From Bradyrhizobiaceae bacterium (GTDB lineage Bacteria > Pseudomonadota > Alphaproteobacteria > Rhizobiales > Xanthobacteraceae): 64,000 nucleotides of DNA. Of the stretch, positions 15,517-24,507 are shown piece after piece (position 1 is the first letter of the stretch; the number at the start of each line of letters is the position of its first letter). The notes under the pieces were generated by a model. That model worked only from the letters and a program-made list of their open reading frames with translations, was not told the DNA's origin and did no database searches. Both the position numbers and the translations under genes were made by a program. The DNA is taken from assembly GCA_020544565.1 (NCBI GenBank), contig CP078014.1, forward strand, positions 3,660,016 through 3,724,015. Reading direction: 5' to 3'.

Positions 15517-18153
15517 ATGGCGTCCTACGTCATGGCGTCCTACCTCTCGGGAGGGTCCACGGTCCGCCATGGCGGATCATGGACGGGACAAGGACGCCAG
15601 CCGGTGGACGCCATCGACCTCGCCTCACCGCATCATCTGCTGCCGGAGAATTTCCTGCGCTGGTTCGCCGCGCGGGGATGGTCGCCGCGCGCGCACCAGC
15701 TCGAACTGCTGGCGAAGGCGCGGGCGAATCGATCCGTGCTGCTGATCGCACCGACCGGCGCCGGCAAGACGCTGGCCGGCTTCCTGCCGACGCTGGTGGA
15801 TCTGGCCGCGCCGCGCTCCCGCACGGCGTCGTCCGGCCGCGGCGTGGTTCGTCCGGGCGGCCTGCACACGCTCTACATCTCGCCGCTGAAAGCGCTGGCG
15901 GTGGATATCGCGCGTAACCTCGACCGGCCGGTCGCCGACATGGCGCTGCCGGTGCGGATCGAGACCCGCACCGGCGACACGCCGGTGTCGCGCCGCCAGC
16001 GCCAGCGCCGCGATCCGCCGGACATTCTGCTCACCACGCCGGAGCAGCTCGCGCTGCTGCTGGCGTCGGACGACGCGCCCTATCTGTTTGCGTCGCTCCG
16101 GCGCATCGTACTCGATGAATTGCATGCGCTGGTCACCTCCAAGCGCGGCGACCTGCTGTCGCTCGCTCTCGCGCGGCTGTGGCGGCTCGCGCCGCAGGCA
16201 ATGAGCGTCGGCCTGTCCGCCACCGTCGCTGAGCCGGATGACCTCTGCCGCTATCTGATGCCGCAACCTGTCGGCGGAGAAGCGCTGGCCGATCTTGTCG
16301 TCGCCGATGCCGGGGCCGCCCCCGTCGTCGAGATGCTGGACACCCGGGAACGGCTGCCGTGGGCGGGACACATGGCGCGCCATGCGCTCGGTGAGATGTA
16401 CGATCTGATCCGGCGCAACCGCACCACGCTGCTGTTCGTCAACACCCGCGCCCAGGCCGAGGCGCTGTTTCAGGATCTGTGGCGCATCAACGACGACGGC
16501 CTCGCCATCGCGTTGCATCACGGCTCGCTCGATGTCGCGCAGCGCCGCAGGGTCGAGGACGCCATGGCGGCGGGAAAGCTGCGCGGCGTGGTCTGCACCT
16601 CGTCGCTCGATCTCGGCATCGACTGGGGTGATATCGACCTCGTCGTCAATGTCGGCGCGCCCAAGGGCGCCTCGCGGCTGATGCAGCGGATTGGCCGCGC
16701 CAATCACCGGCTCGATGAACCGTCGCGCGCGGTGCTGGTGCCGGCCAACCGCTTCGAGGTGCTGGAATGCCGCGCCGCCATCGACGCGGTGGCGGAGAAT
16801 GCGCAGGATACGCCGCCGCAGCGCGCCGGCGCGCTCGACGTGCTGGCGCAGCATGTGCTCGGCTGCGCGTGCGGCGCGCCGTTCCTCGCCGACGATCTTT
16901 ATGACGAGGTGCGCAGCGCCGCGCCGTACAGGGACCTGTCGCGCGTGGATTTCGATGACGTGATCGATTTCGTCGCCACCGGCGGCTACGCGCTGAAAAG
17001 CTACGAGCGCTTCGCCCGCATCAAGCAGGACAAGGACGGCCGCTGGCGGGTCACCAATCCCAAGGTGCGCCAGAGCTATCGCCTCAATGTCGGCACCATC
17101 GTCGAGGAGCCGATGCTCAAGGTGAAGCTGGTGCGTGGTCGCGCCAAGAGTTCCGGTGCGACCGGGGCGATCGCGCGTGGCGGCCGCATGCTCGGCCAGA
17201 TCGAGGAATATTTCATCGAGGGTCTGGTGATCGGCGACACCTTCGTGTTCGGCGGCGAGGTGGTGCGCTACGAGGCGCTGGTGGAGGACGAGGTCTATGT
17301 CTCGCGCGCCAGCGATGCCGACGCCAAGGTGCCGTCCTATGCCGGCGGCAAGTTTCCGCTTTCAACTTACCTGGCCGAGCGGGTGCGCCTTCTGCTTGCG
17401 GACAAGCGGTCATGGCAGGGCCTGCCCGATCAGGTGCGCGAGTGGCTGTCGCTGCAGGCGGCGTTCTCCCGCGTGCCGGGGCCGCGCGAACTGGTGGTGG
17501 AGACGTTCCCCCGCGCCGGCAAGCACTATCTCGTCTGCTATCCGTTCGAGGGCCGCCTCGCGCACCAGACGCTGGGCATGCTGCTGACGCGGCGGCTGGA
17601 GCGCGCGCGGGCGCGCCCGCTCGGATTCGTCGCCAACGAATACGCGCTGGCGGTGTGGGCGCTCGGCGACATGTCGGCGATGATCCGAAACGGACGTCTC
17701 AACCTGTCGGAGCTGTTCGATGCCGACATGCTCGGCGACGATCTCGAGGCGTGGCTCGCCGAGTCGGCGCTGATGAAGCGCACCTTCCGCACCTGCGCGG
17801 TGATCTCGGGGCTGGTTCCGCGGCGCTTCGCCGGCGAGGAGAAATCGCGGCGGCAGGTGCTGTTCTCCACCGATCTGGTCTACGACGTGCTGCGCCGGCA
17901 CCAGCCCGACCATGTGCTGCTGCGCGCCGCCCGCGCCGATGCCGCCACCGGGCTTTTGGACATCCGCCGCCTCGGCGATATGCTGAGCCGCGTCAGGGGC
18001 CGAATCGCGCACCGGGATCTCGATCATGTGTCGCCGCTGGCGGTGCCGGTGATGCTGGAAATCGGCCGCGAGGCGGTCTATGGCGAGGCGGCTGACGAGT
18101 TGCTGGCGGAGGCCGCCGAGGACCTCGTGAAGGAAGCGATGGCGCGGGATTAG
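15517..18153 (+). CDS. Ligase-associated DEXH-box helicase (Lhr-Core family)
   Basis: Up to 878 residues; an ATP-dependent 3'-to-5' translocase of the Lhr-Core type. Motif I is 'APTGAGKTLAGFLPTL' (about 78-93). The DExH box is 'VLDELHALVTSKRGD' (about 200), motif III is 'GLSATVAEP', and motif VI is 'QRIGRANHRLDE' (about 390). The C-terminal Lhr winged-helix and core domains follow. The start is uncertain. The first 15 codons contain a tandem repeat (ATGGCGTCCTAC at 15517 and 15532) and do not resemble the family. A GTG at 15604 (VDAIDLASPHHLLPENF) is a credible alternative. It belongs with the ligase, exonuclease and PdeM, but here is separated from the first two. Confidence 0.92.
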   Translation: MASYVMASYLSGGSTVRHGGSWTGQGRQPVDAIDLASPHHLLPENFLRWFAARGWSPRAHQLELLAKARANRSVLLIAPTGAGKTLAGFLPTLVDLAAPRSRTASSGRGVVRPGGLHTLYISPLKALAVDIARNLDRPVADMALPVRIETRTGDTPVSRRQRQRRDPPDILLTTPEQLALLLASDDAPYLFASLRRIVLDELHALVTSKRGDLLSLALARLWRLAPQAMSVGLSATVAEPDDLCRYLMPQPVGGEALADLVVADAGAAPVVEMLDTRERLPWAGHMARHALGEMYDLIRRNRTTLLFVNTRAQAEALFQDLWRINDDGLAIALHHGSLDVAQRRRVEDAMAAGKLRGVVCTSSLDLGIDWGDIDLVVNVGAPKGASRLMQRIGRANHRLDEPSRAVLVPANRFEVLECRAAIDAVAENAQDTPPQRAGALDVLAQHVLGCACGAPFLADDLYDEVRSAAPYRDLSRVDFDDVIDFVATGGYALKSYERFARIKQDKDGRWRVTNPKVRQSYRLNVGTIVEEPMLKVKLVRGRAKSSGATGAIARGGRMLGQIEEYFIEGLVIGDTFVFGGEVVRYEALVEDEVYVSRASDADAKVPSYAGGKFPLSTYLAERVRLLLADKRSWQGLPDQVREWLSLQAAFSRVPGPRELVVETFPRAGKHYLVCYPFEGRLAHQTLGMLLTRRLERARARPLGFVANEYALAVWALGDMSAMIRNGRLNLSELFDADMLGDDLEAWLAESALMKRTFRTCAVISGLVPRRFAGEEKSRRQVLFSTDLVYDVLRRHQPDHVLLRAARADAATGLLDIRRLGDMLSRVRGRIAHRDLDHVSPLAVPVMLEIGREAVYGEAADELLAEAAEDLVKEAMARD

Positions 18154-18200
18154 AATTGCGGCATTCGAAATGATTTTGTTTTGCTCCGAACCCTCCTCGC

Positions 18201-18288
18201 CGTCATGGCCGGGCCTGTCCCGGCCATCCACGTCTTGGGACTGGCAGCAGGGAAGGCGTGGATGCCCGGCACGAGGCCGGGCATGACG
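18201..18288. repeat. REP-type element, family B, full copy
   Basis: Outer inverted ends CGTCATGGCCGGG / CCCGGCATGACG, with an inner GGCCGGGCCTGTCCCGGCC hairpin and a second hairpin GCCCGGCACGAGGCCGGGC. This is the common 'CGTCATGGCCGGGCTTGTCCCGGCCATCCACG' repeat of bradyrhizobia. Its right edge ATGACG overlaps the likely start codon of PdeM. Confidence 0.88.
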
Positions 18289-18981
18289 ACCGAGAGTGCA
18301 GTCCGCTTGTCATCGTCCGAGCACGTCACCGTCGCCGGCATCACCTTCATCGCCGATCTGTCCGGCGCGCTGGTGTGGGACGAGCAGCGCCTGCTCGTCG
18401 TCTCCGACCTGCACCTGGAGAAGGGATCGAGCTTCGCGGCGCGCGGGGTGCTGCTGCCGCCTTACGACACCGCCGCGACGCTGGCGCGGCTCGCGGCCGT
18501 GATCGCGTGGCACGATCCGCGCACGGTGATCGCGCTCGGCGACAGTTTCCACGACCGCGACGCACATGCGCGCCTCGCGCCGGACGATCGCGCCGCGCTG
18601 GCGACGCTGCAGGTGCGGCGCGACTGGATCTGGATTTCCGGCAATCACGATCCGGCGTTGCCGCCCGATCTCGGCGGCTCGGTGGTCGATGAAGTGAAAA
18701 CCGGGCCACTGACGTTCCGCCACGAGCCGACCGGCGCGGCCGGCGAGATCGCCGGCCACCTGCATCCCAAGGCGCGGGTCGCCACGCGCGGGCGTTCGAT
18801 GGAGCGGCGCTGCTTCGCCAGCGACGGCGCGCGCGCGATCATGCCCGCTTTCGGGGCTTACACCGGCGGCCTGAGCATCCGCGACGCCGCTTTCGCCGCC
18901 GTCTTCCGCACCCTCGCCTTCACCGCGCACGTGCTCGGCGACCGGCGCGTCCACGCTATCGCCGCCGCGCGCTGCTCCTGA
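18283..18981 (+). CDS. pdeM: Ligase-associated DNA-damage metallophosphoesterase PdeM
   Basis: A 232-residue calcineurin-like phosphoesterase with metal motifs 'VVSDLHLEKGSSFAARG', 'ALGDSFHDRDA', 'WISGNHDPALP' and 'EIAGHLHPKARV'. It is the fourth member of the Lhr/ligase/exonuclease module; PdeM enzymes are Mn-dependent phosphodiesterases of unknown physiological substrate. The open frame extends to 18181, but that extension is the translated REP element (the familiar 'VMAGPVPAIHV' pseudo-motif). The ATG at 18283, formed by the last bases of the repeat, is the first credible start. A GTG or ATG further in cannot be excluded. It lies about 130 bases after the helicase and is probably co-transcribed through the repeat. 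Confidence 0.9.
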   Translation: MTTESAVRLSSSEHVTVAGITFIADLSGALVWDEQRLLVVSDLHLEKGSSFAARGVLLPPYDTAATLARLAAVIAWHDPRTVIALGDSFHDRDAHARLAPDDRAALATLQVRRDWIWISGNHDPALPPDLGGSVVDEVKTGPLTFRHEPTGAAGEIAGHLHPKARVATRGRSMERRCFASDGARAIMPAFGAYTGGLSIRDAAFAAVFRTLAFTAHVLGDRRVHAIAAARCS

Positions 18982-18991
18982 GGCGTCGGAC

Positions 18992-19777
18992 TCAATCCTT
19001 GCGGAAGATGACGGAGGCGAGCCATCCGGTCATCAGCGCCATCATCGCGGTGGCGAGGCCGTAGAGCAGGCCGTGATGGCGCGCGGCGTTGGCGACGAAC
19101 TGCTCGAAGCCGACCTTGACGATCTCGAACGCGGTGTCGGCGCGCGCGACGAAGGCGCCGTCTGCGAACAGCTTGATGTCGATGTCATAGGTGCCGGTCG
19201 GGACTTCCGCCGGCAGCGGAATGCCGGTGCGGAACAGGGTCGGGGTCAGGAAGGTCACCGCGCTGGTCTGCTCGCGATAGAGGCCGTGCTCGGTGCGCAG
19301 CCGGATGAAGGCGGTACGGAACGGATCGGTGGGGACGACGTCGGCGATGTCCGGCCCGAGCCGCTGCGGCAGCGGGAAGTTGGCCAGCCCGATCTGCTGC
19401 CGCCGCAACACGTCCGGCGGCGCGATGGCGCCGATCGGGCGGTTGGCGAAAATCCCGAGATAGGCCGGAGCCTGGATGAAGGCGCGGGAGTCAACATTGA
19501 CCCAGATGCCGAGCGCGCGCTCCTTGCGTCGGGTCACCATGTCGGCGCGGGGCCCGCTCACGGTGACGACGATGTCGTAGGGCGTGCCGGCGGGGCGGGA
19601 TTTACCGTCGCGCTCGATCGAGCCGAACAGCACCAGTTCCTCGCCGGAATAATTCGGCGTCACGGTGATGCGATGGTTGGAGACCGAGACGATCAGGCTC
19701 TCCGCGCCCGCCGCGACGGGCAGGAGCGCGGCCGCGATCAGCAGCGCCGCGATCGGGAGCCGGGCGCGCGGTCTCAT
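18992..19777 (-). CDS. TIGR02186 family protein (TauE/SafE-associated)
   Basis: A 261-residue protein with an N-terminal signal or anchor helix (about residues 8-25) and a C-terminal membrane helix ('GLLYGLATAMMALMTGWLASVIF', about 235-257). A periplasmic beta-rich region of unknown function lies between. 'SNHRITVTPNYSGEELVLFGS' and 'YDIVVTVSGP' are hallmarks of TIGR02186, an alphaproteobacterial family usually encoded beside a TauE/SafE exporter. Its ATG overlaps the exporter's stop (ATGA, 19774-19777), so the two are co-translated. This suggests an accessory role to export of a sulfur or organic anion; that role is inferred. Confidence 0.85.
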   Translation of the reverse strand: MRPRARLPIAALLIAAALLPVAAGAESLIVSVSNHRITVTPNYSGEELVLFGSIERDGKSRPAGTPYDIVVTVSGPRADMVTRRKERALGIWVNVDSRAFIQAPAYLGIFANRPIGAIAPPDVLRRQQIGLANFPLPQRLGPDIADVVPTDPFRTAFIRLRTEHGLYREQTSAVTFLTPTLFRTGIPLPAEVPTGTYDIDIKLFADGAFVARADTAFEIVKVGFEQFVANAARHHGLLYGLATAMMALMTGWLASVIFRKD

Positions 19778-20700
19778 CGGCCGCCCCCGATTTCGCGGAT
19801 CGAATAGAGTTCGTCGGGCTCGATCACCAGTTCCACCGCGAAGCGGATGCCAACCGACAGGATCAGCAGGCCGAGCAGCAGCCGCAACTGCTCGCCGCGG
19901 ATCAACTGGCCGGCGCGCGCGCCGAACTGGGCGCCGACCACGCCGCCCACCATCAGCACCAGGGCGAGCACGGCATCGACGAGATGGTTGGTGGTCGCCT
20001 GCAGGATGGTGGCGATCACCATGGTCACCAGCGTCAGCGCCATGGCGGTGCCGATCACCGTCGAGGTCGGCACCCGCAGCACGTAGATCATGATCGGGAT
20101 CAGCAGGAAGCTGCCGCCGATGCCCATGATGGCGCCGAGGAAACCGACCAGCAGGCCGATGGCGACGACCGGGATCACCGACAGATAGATCTTGGAGCGC
20201 TTGAACCGCATCTTCAGCGGCAGGCCGAGGATCCAGCCCTGCGCCCGCGCGCGCCGCGTCACCGGCGGCGGCCCGCCCCTCGTGCGCAGGATGGCGCGCA
20301 CGCCTTCCCAGGCCATCAGCCCGCCCACCGTGGTCAGCAGGATCACGTAGGACAGCGCGATGATGAGATCGAGCTGGCCGATCGCGCGCAACAGCGCGAA
20401 GATCCACACGCCGAGCGCCGTGCCCATGACGCCGCCGGCGAGAAGAATGAGCGCCAGCGCCGGATCGATCGCCCGCCTGCGCCAGTACGACAGCGCGCCT
20501 GAGAACGACGAAGCGGCCATGTGGCTCGGCACCGAGGCGACCGCCACCGCCGGGGGAATGCCGATGAAGATCAGCAGCGGCGTCATCAGGAAGCCGCCGC
20601 CGACGCCGAACATGCCGGACACGAAGCCCACCGCCGCGCCCAAGGCGAGGATCAGGAACACGTTGACCGGAATGTCGGCGATGGGGAGGAACAGCTGCAC
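19774..20700 (-). CDS. TauE/SafE family sulfite/organosulfonate exporter
   Basis: A 308-residue inner-membrane protein with about 8 helices. Signature segments are 'AAVGFVSGMFGVGGGFLMTPLL' near the N-terminus and its repeat 'VGFLGAIMGIGGSFLLIPIMIY' in the second half. The GTG at 20700 (VQLFLPIADIPVNVF) is preferred over the longer frame to 20766, because family members start with this amphipathic 'QLYLPIA' sequence. Homologues move sulfite, sulfoacetate or related anions. It is coupled to the TIGR02186 gene. No sulfur-metabolism genes are nearby, so the substrate is open. Confidence 0.88.
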   Translation of the reverse strand: MQLFLPIADIPVNVFLILALGAAVGFVSGMFGVGGGFLMTPLLIFIGIPPAVAVASVPSHMAASSFSGALSYWRRRAIDPALALILLAGGVMGTALGVWIFALLRAIGQLDLIIALSYVILLTTVGGLMAWEGVRAILRTRGGPPPVTRRARAQGWILGLPLKMRFKRSKIYLSVIPVVAIGLLVGFLGAIMGIGGSFLLIPIMIYVLRVPTSTVIGTAMALTLVTMVIATILQATTNHLVDAVLALVLMVGGVVGAQFGARAGQLIRGEQLRLLLGLLILSVGIRFAVELVIEPDELYSIREIGGGR

Positions 20701-20791
20701 GCGCGCGCGTCCGGGTTGAGGAAATCCGCGAAAGGCCGGGCGTCTAGCCCCGGCGTCGCTCACCATGGCGCGAAATGGTGAATTTTCCCGG

Positions 20792-23700
20792 TCAGCGGGC
20801 GGCGGTGCGGGCGGTCGCCGGCTTCATCGCCGGCCTTGCGGCCGTTTTGGCCGGGGGCATGGCGTCCCAGCCGCCGGCGGGCGCGCCGGAGGAAATGGCC
20901 GCGTCGGGCTGCGGCTCGGGCACGAAGGTCTGGGCCGCGAGCCTCGCGGCGGCCAGCGACTGGGCGTCGAGCCGCTTGGTGACGTCGTCGCGCTTGCGCG
21001 CGGCATCGGCGTCGCCCTGGGCCGCGGCCAGGCTGAACCATTTGAACGATTCGGCGAGGTTCTGTTCCACGCCGATTCCGCGCGCGTACAGGATGCCGAG
21101 GTTGAACTGGCTGTCGGCGACGCCGTGCTCGGCTGCCTTGCGGAACCACTGCGCCGCGCTCTTGTAGTCGGGGCCGAGGCCGCCGCCGTCGGCGTCGAGC
21201 ACGGCGAGATTGTGCATCGCCTTGGCGTTGCCCTTCTCCGCCGCCTGCAGGTAGTAGGCGCGGGCCTTGGCGATGTCCTTCCTGGTGCCGAGCCCCTTCT
21301 CGTACAGGGTGCCGAGGCGGAAGGTCGCGGGCACGATGTCGCCCGCCGCGGCGCGCTCGTACCATTTGGCGGCTTCGACGTAGTCCGCGGGCACGCCGCG
21401 GCCGTCGGCATAGCGCGCGCCGATCTCGAAGGCGGCGCCGGGATCGCCCTTGCTGGCGGCGCTGCGCAGCGCCGCGCCGCCGATGCCGTCGGGAATCTTG
21501 TCGGACACCGGCACGAGCTTGACCTTCGCCTTCGGCGCGGGTGGTGCCACGGCCACGATCCGCGCCGGCGGCGTCAGGATCGAGCCGGTCACCTCGGGCG
21601 CGACCGGGGCCGGGGCTGTGGCCGCGGGTGCGGCAGGGACGGGCTCGGCCGCCGGAGTGGCAAGAGGCGCCAGCGGGGCCGGCTGCGGGGCGAAGGATGG
21701 CGCGGTGAGCGGCTGGCGCTCGATCGGCGTCGGCGAGGTGATCGACGGCATCGCCGGCGGCGCAAGATCGGAGCGCGGGCCCATGTCGCTGGCGGGCGGC
21801 GTTGCCGGGGGAACGATGCTGGTTTCGGCGGGCAGGGAGTGGCTGGTGCTGTCGCGGCCGCCGAGCAGGTTCATGCCCATCTTGACCGTGCCGAGCACGA
21901 TCACCACCACGCTCGCGCCGACCAGCAGCGCACGGATTTTCGACGAGATCGGCGATTCGCCGCCGGTCGCGGCCTTGGCGGCGTTGCGCGCGGCGTCGTT
22001 CAATGCCGTGACGCGGTTGACCTTCGGCGCCGCCGGCGCGGGAGCCGCAGCGGCCGCAGCCTGCGCGGCGCGCCGCGCCGCCTGGATGAAATTGCTGGTG
22101 CTGACCGGCTCGGGCGCGGGGCCGGAAATCTCGCCGATCACCACTTCCGAGGCGGCGATGCGCTCCGACGGCGTGGCCGCGCGCGGCGGTTGCGGCCGGG
22201 TGCCGGGCTCGAGCGGATGGTCCGGCGGCAGGCTCGGATCGATCGGGTCGCGGGCCGGGTGCGGCCTCGCGGCAACGGGGGTCGGTGCTGCGGCGGGCGC
22301 GGGCTCGGCGGGCGGCGAGGCCGGCGGTTCAGGCATGGCCTGGGGCGCGCGGGCGGCCTGCGGCGGCTGCATCGCGGCGGGATTGGGCAATTCGGGGCGC
22401 GGTGGCGGCGGCACGAAGGAGGCTGCGGCGCGGGCGGGCTCGGTCGCGTCGGTATCCCGGATGCGCGGCGGCGGGGAGAGCGGCGGGGAGATTTGGCTGT
22501 CGCGGTTGTCGCGTGCGGCCGGAGCGATGCGGCCGTGGCGCAGGTCGCCCTCGATCTGGGCCAGCCGGTCCACCACATGGCCGAGGGTGTTGTGAACCGC
22601 TTCCAGCGAATCCTGGGTATGGCGATTGGTTTCGTTCTGGCTGAAGCGGATATCGGACAGTTCGCGCTTGATGGTGTCGATCAGCGCGCCGTCCATGGCG
22701 GGTACGGCCGCGGCCGGTGCCGCCGCGGTGGCGGTACGCTGCTGTTCGAGATGGCGCAGGATATCCGACAGGCCCTCTTCGACGCGGGCGAGGTTGCCGT
22801 TGGCGCCGCGCGCCTCGGACATTTCCAGCCGCTCCAGCAGATGCTGGACCCGCTGTTCCACATGGCCCAGCGACGCCGCGCTGTCGTTGCCGATCTGAAG
22901 ATGGTCGAGCCGTTCCGAGATGGTGCGGACGGCGTTGTCGAAATAGATGGTGTCGCCCATCACCGGGCGTTCGCGCTGTTCCAGCGTGGTGGTGAGGGCG
23001 GCGATGCGCTGTTCGAGGGCGGCGAGGATGTCGCCATTGCCGCTCGCCACAGAGAGCTGGTCCACCTTGGCGGACAGCGCCTTGACGTGACCGGAGAGCT
23101 CCTTCAGCGCGGCGTCGGAGGCGACGTTGGCCACGATTGCCTTGAGCGCGGCGATCGCCTCCTCGAGCTGACGCACGGTCGCGGGATCGTCGCTGGCGCG
23201 CACGATCTGGTCGATCCGCCCACCGAGCCGGCTGAGGGCTTCGTCGAATCCCGCGAGCTGTTCGGCGGGCGTCAGCGTGCGCAGCGTGCCGTAGATGTCA
23301 CCGAGCGCGCGCTCGATGCCGGCCAGCGCGCCGTTCTCGGCGCCGCCCGTCCGGGTTTCGTCGATGCGCCGCCCGAGCGCGCGGATTTCGCCTTCGAGGG
23401 TTTCGATCGCGCGCCGCGGCAGCGCCTCGGTGATGGCGATGCGGATGTCGGACAGTTCGGAGCGGAACGAGGCGATGGATTGCTCGAAGCCGTCGGGACG
23501 GCGCAGTCCGTCGATCTGGCCGGCGATGCGCGACAGTTGCCGTTCGAGGCCGGAATAGTCGGGCATCGGCGTCGTCACGGGCGCGGCCGGCGCGACAAAG
23601 GCCGGGGGCGGCATCTGCGTCGCCGTCCGCCGCGGCATCGGCGCGCCGCCGTCGAGTTCGCCCTGCCGGGCGATGATCTCGGCGATGGAGAAATCCATCG

Positions 23701-24118
23701 CCGGCATCGCGGGCGTGAGGCCGGGCGCAAGAGCCGGTGCCAGAACAGGCGACGGGCGGAAGGAAGACGGGCCAAAATCGGGGACGGCCCCGGGTCCGGC
23801 CGCGATCGTGGACAGCCGGGCGTCGAGGCGCGAAATGGCGTCGTTCAACTGGCGGCCGAGCCCCGGATCGCCATTGGCGGCGGCGGGGCCGCGCGCGAGC
23901 TGTTCGACCTGCCGGGTGATGGAATCCAGCCGTTGATGGATTTCGGCGATGTCCCGGGCCTCGGTGCGCGCCGTGTCGCGGCCCTCGGGGCCGGGGCGGC
24001 CGATGGCGGAATTGAGCCAGTCGCCCAGCGACAGGCCGGCGCGGCGCGCGGAAGCCTCGGCCCTTTCGCGGACCGATGGTTCTACCCCGTCAACACTCCA
24101 CGAGACGCGCGCTGTCAT
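20792..24118 (-). CDS. PodJ-like polar localisation protein with Sel1 repeats
   Basis: A 1108-residue bitopic membrane protein. Residues about 1-520 are rich in heptad-like helices ('QLEEAIAALKAIVANVASDA'), suggesting long coiled coils. About 540-700 is a Pro/Ala-rich linker. A single transmembrane helix ('ALLVGASVVVIVLGTVKMG') lies near 730. A second Pro-rich stretch is followed by four or so Sel1 repeats at about 890-1055 (for example 'PATFRLGTLYEKGLG', 'SQFNLGILYARGIG'). This order (coiled coil, membrane helix, periplasmic Sel1) is that of PodJ, the pole-organising scaffold of Caulobacter. A polar role is inferred from architecture. The start ATG lies in the 'TARVSWSVDGVEPSVRERA' motif that opens homologues. 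Confidence 0.85.
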   Translation of the reverse strand: MTARVSWSVDGVEPSVRERAEASARRAGLSLGDWLNSAIGRPGPEGRDTARTEARDIAEIHQRLDSITRQVEQLARGPAAANGDPGLGRQLNDAISRLDARLSTIAAGPGAVPDFGPSSFRPSPVLAPALAPGLTPAMPAMDFSIAEIIARQGELDGGAPMPRRTATQMPPPAFVAPAAPVTTPMPDYSGLERQLSRIAGQIDGLRRPDGFEQSIASFRSELSDIRIAITEALPRRAIETLEGEIRALGRRIDETRTGGAENGALAGIERALGDIYGTLRTLTPAEQLAGFDEALSRLGGRIDQIVRASDDPATVRQLEEAIAALKAIVANVASDAALKELSGHVKALSAKVDQLSVASGNGDILAALEQRIAALTTTLEQRERPVMGDTIYFDNAVRTISERLDHLQIGNDSAASLGHVEQRVQHLLERLEMSEARGANGNLARVEEGLSDILRHLEQQRTATAAAPAAAVPAMDGALIDTIKRELSDIRFSQNETNRHTQDSLEAVHNTLGHVVDRLAQIEGDLRHGRIAPAARDNRDSQISPPLSPPPRIRDTDATEPARAAASFVPPPPRPELPNPAAMQPPQAARAPQAMPEPPASPPAEPAPAAAPTPVAARPHPARDPIDPSLPPDHPLEPGTRPQPPRAATPSERIAASEVVIGEISGPAPEPVSTSNFIQAARRAAQAAAAAAPAPAAPKVNRVTALNDAARNAAKAATGGESPISSKIRALLVGASVVVIVLGTVKMGMNLLGGRDSTSHSLPAETSIVPPATPPASDMGPRSDLAPPAMPSITSPTPIERQPLTAPSFAPQPAPLAPLATPAAEPVPAAPAATAPAPVAPEVTGSILTPPARIVAVAPPAPKAKVKLVPVSDKIPDGIGGAALRSAASKGDPGAAFEIGARYADGRGVPADYVEAAKWYERAAAGDIVPATFRLGTLYEKGLGTRKDIAKARAYYLQAAEKGNAKAMHNLAVLDADGGGLGPDYKSAAQWFRKAAEHGVADSQFNLGILYARGIGVEQNLAESFKWFSLAAAQGDADAARKRDDVTKRLDAQSLAAARLAAQTFVPEPQPDAAISSGAPAGGWDAMPPAKTAARPAMKPATARTAAR

Positions 24119-24507
24119 GTTCTGGTCCGGTCGCGGCGCCCGGCTCCTGCCGAAGCGCGTCAGACTCCCCGCGGTCCCATTGAAGAGACAATCGAATTTC
24201 GCCGCGAGGCATCCGTTTCCGGGGTCGACTTTTTCGCGTTAGGGTAAACACCGGGTTAACGGACGGGGGCTGACGGTTAATAAAATTCACTCTTGCGGGT
24301 TTGTTCTGGCGCAAGGCGGCGCGCGGGCAAGACGGACGAGAGTAGTCGTCAAGGTCCCGGTCCGGGGGGCGCCGGGCTGCCATAATGTCGCACGTTCTCC
24401 CTTGTGCGCGCGATTGGGGCTAAAGTTTCCGGCGTTCTTGCCGCACTGCAAAAAAGTGCTATGGAAGTGGCGCTTTCAATAAGCCAACGCATCAGGAGGA
24501 GACGTCG
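24119..24507. other. Intergenic region between divergent podJ-like and fadE genes
   Basis: 389 bases without a gene. The left half is AT-richer (GGTTAAC, TTAATAAAATTC around 24250-24290) and probably holds the promoter of the podJ-like gene. The right part contains the candidate fadE promoter at 24438-24465 and an AGGAGGAG ribosome-binding site near 24494. No small ORF or RNA was recognised. Confidence 0.6.
24438..24465 (+). promoter_or_regulatory. Candidate fadE promoter with overlapping inverted repeat
   Basis: TTGCCG (24438-24443), a 16-base spacer, and TATGGA (24460-24465). An inverted repeat GCACT-gcaaaaa-AGTGC fills the spacer (24443-24459) and could bind a fatty-acid regulator of the FadR/TetR type. 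Speculative. Confidence 0.4.

Noticed and set aside
18181..18282. Extended N-terminus of PdeM
   Set aside because: It is a translated REP element, not protein sequence conserved with other PdeM proteins.
20765..24247. 1160-residue open frame on the plus strand
   Set aside because: It is antisense to the podJ-like gene, Arg/Gly/His-rich with no recognisable domain, and arises from high GC at codon position 3 of the real gene.
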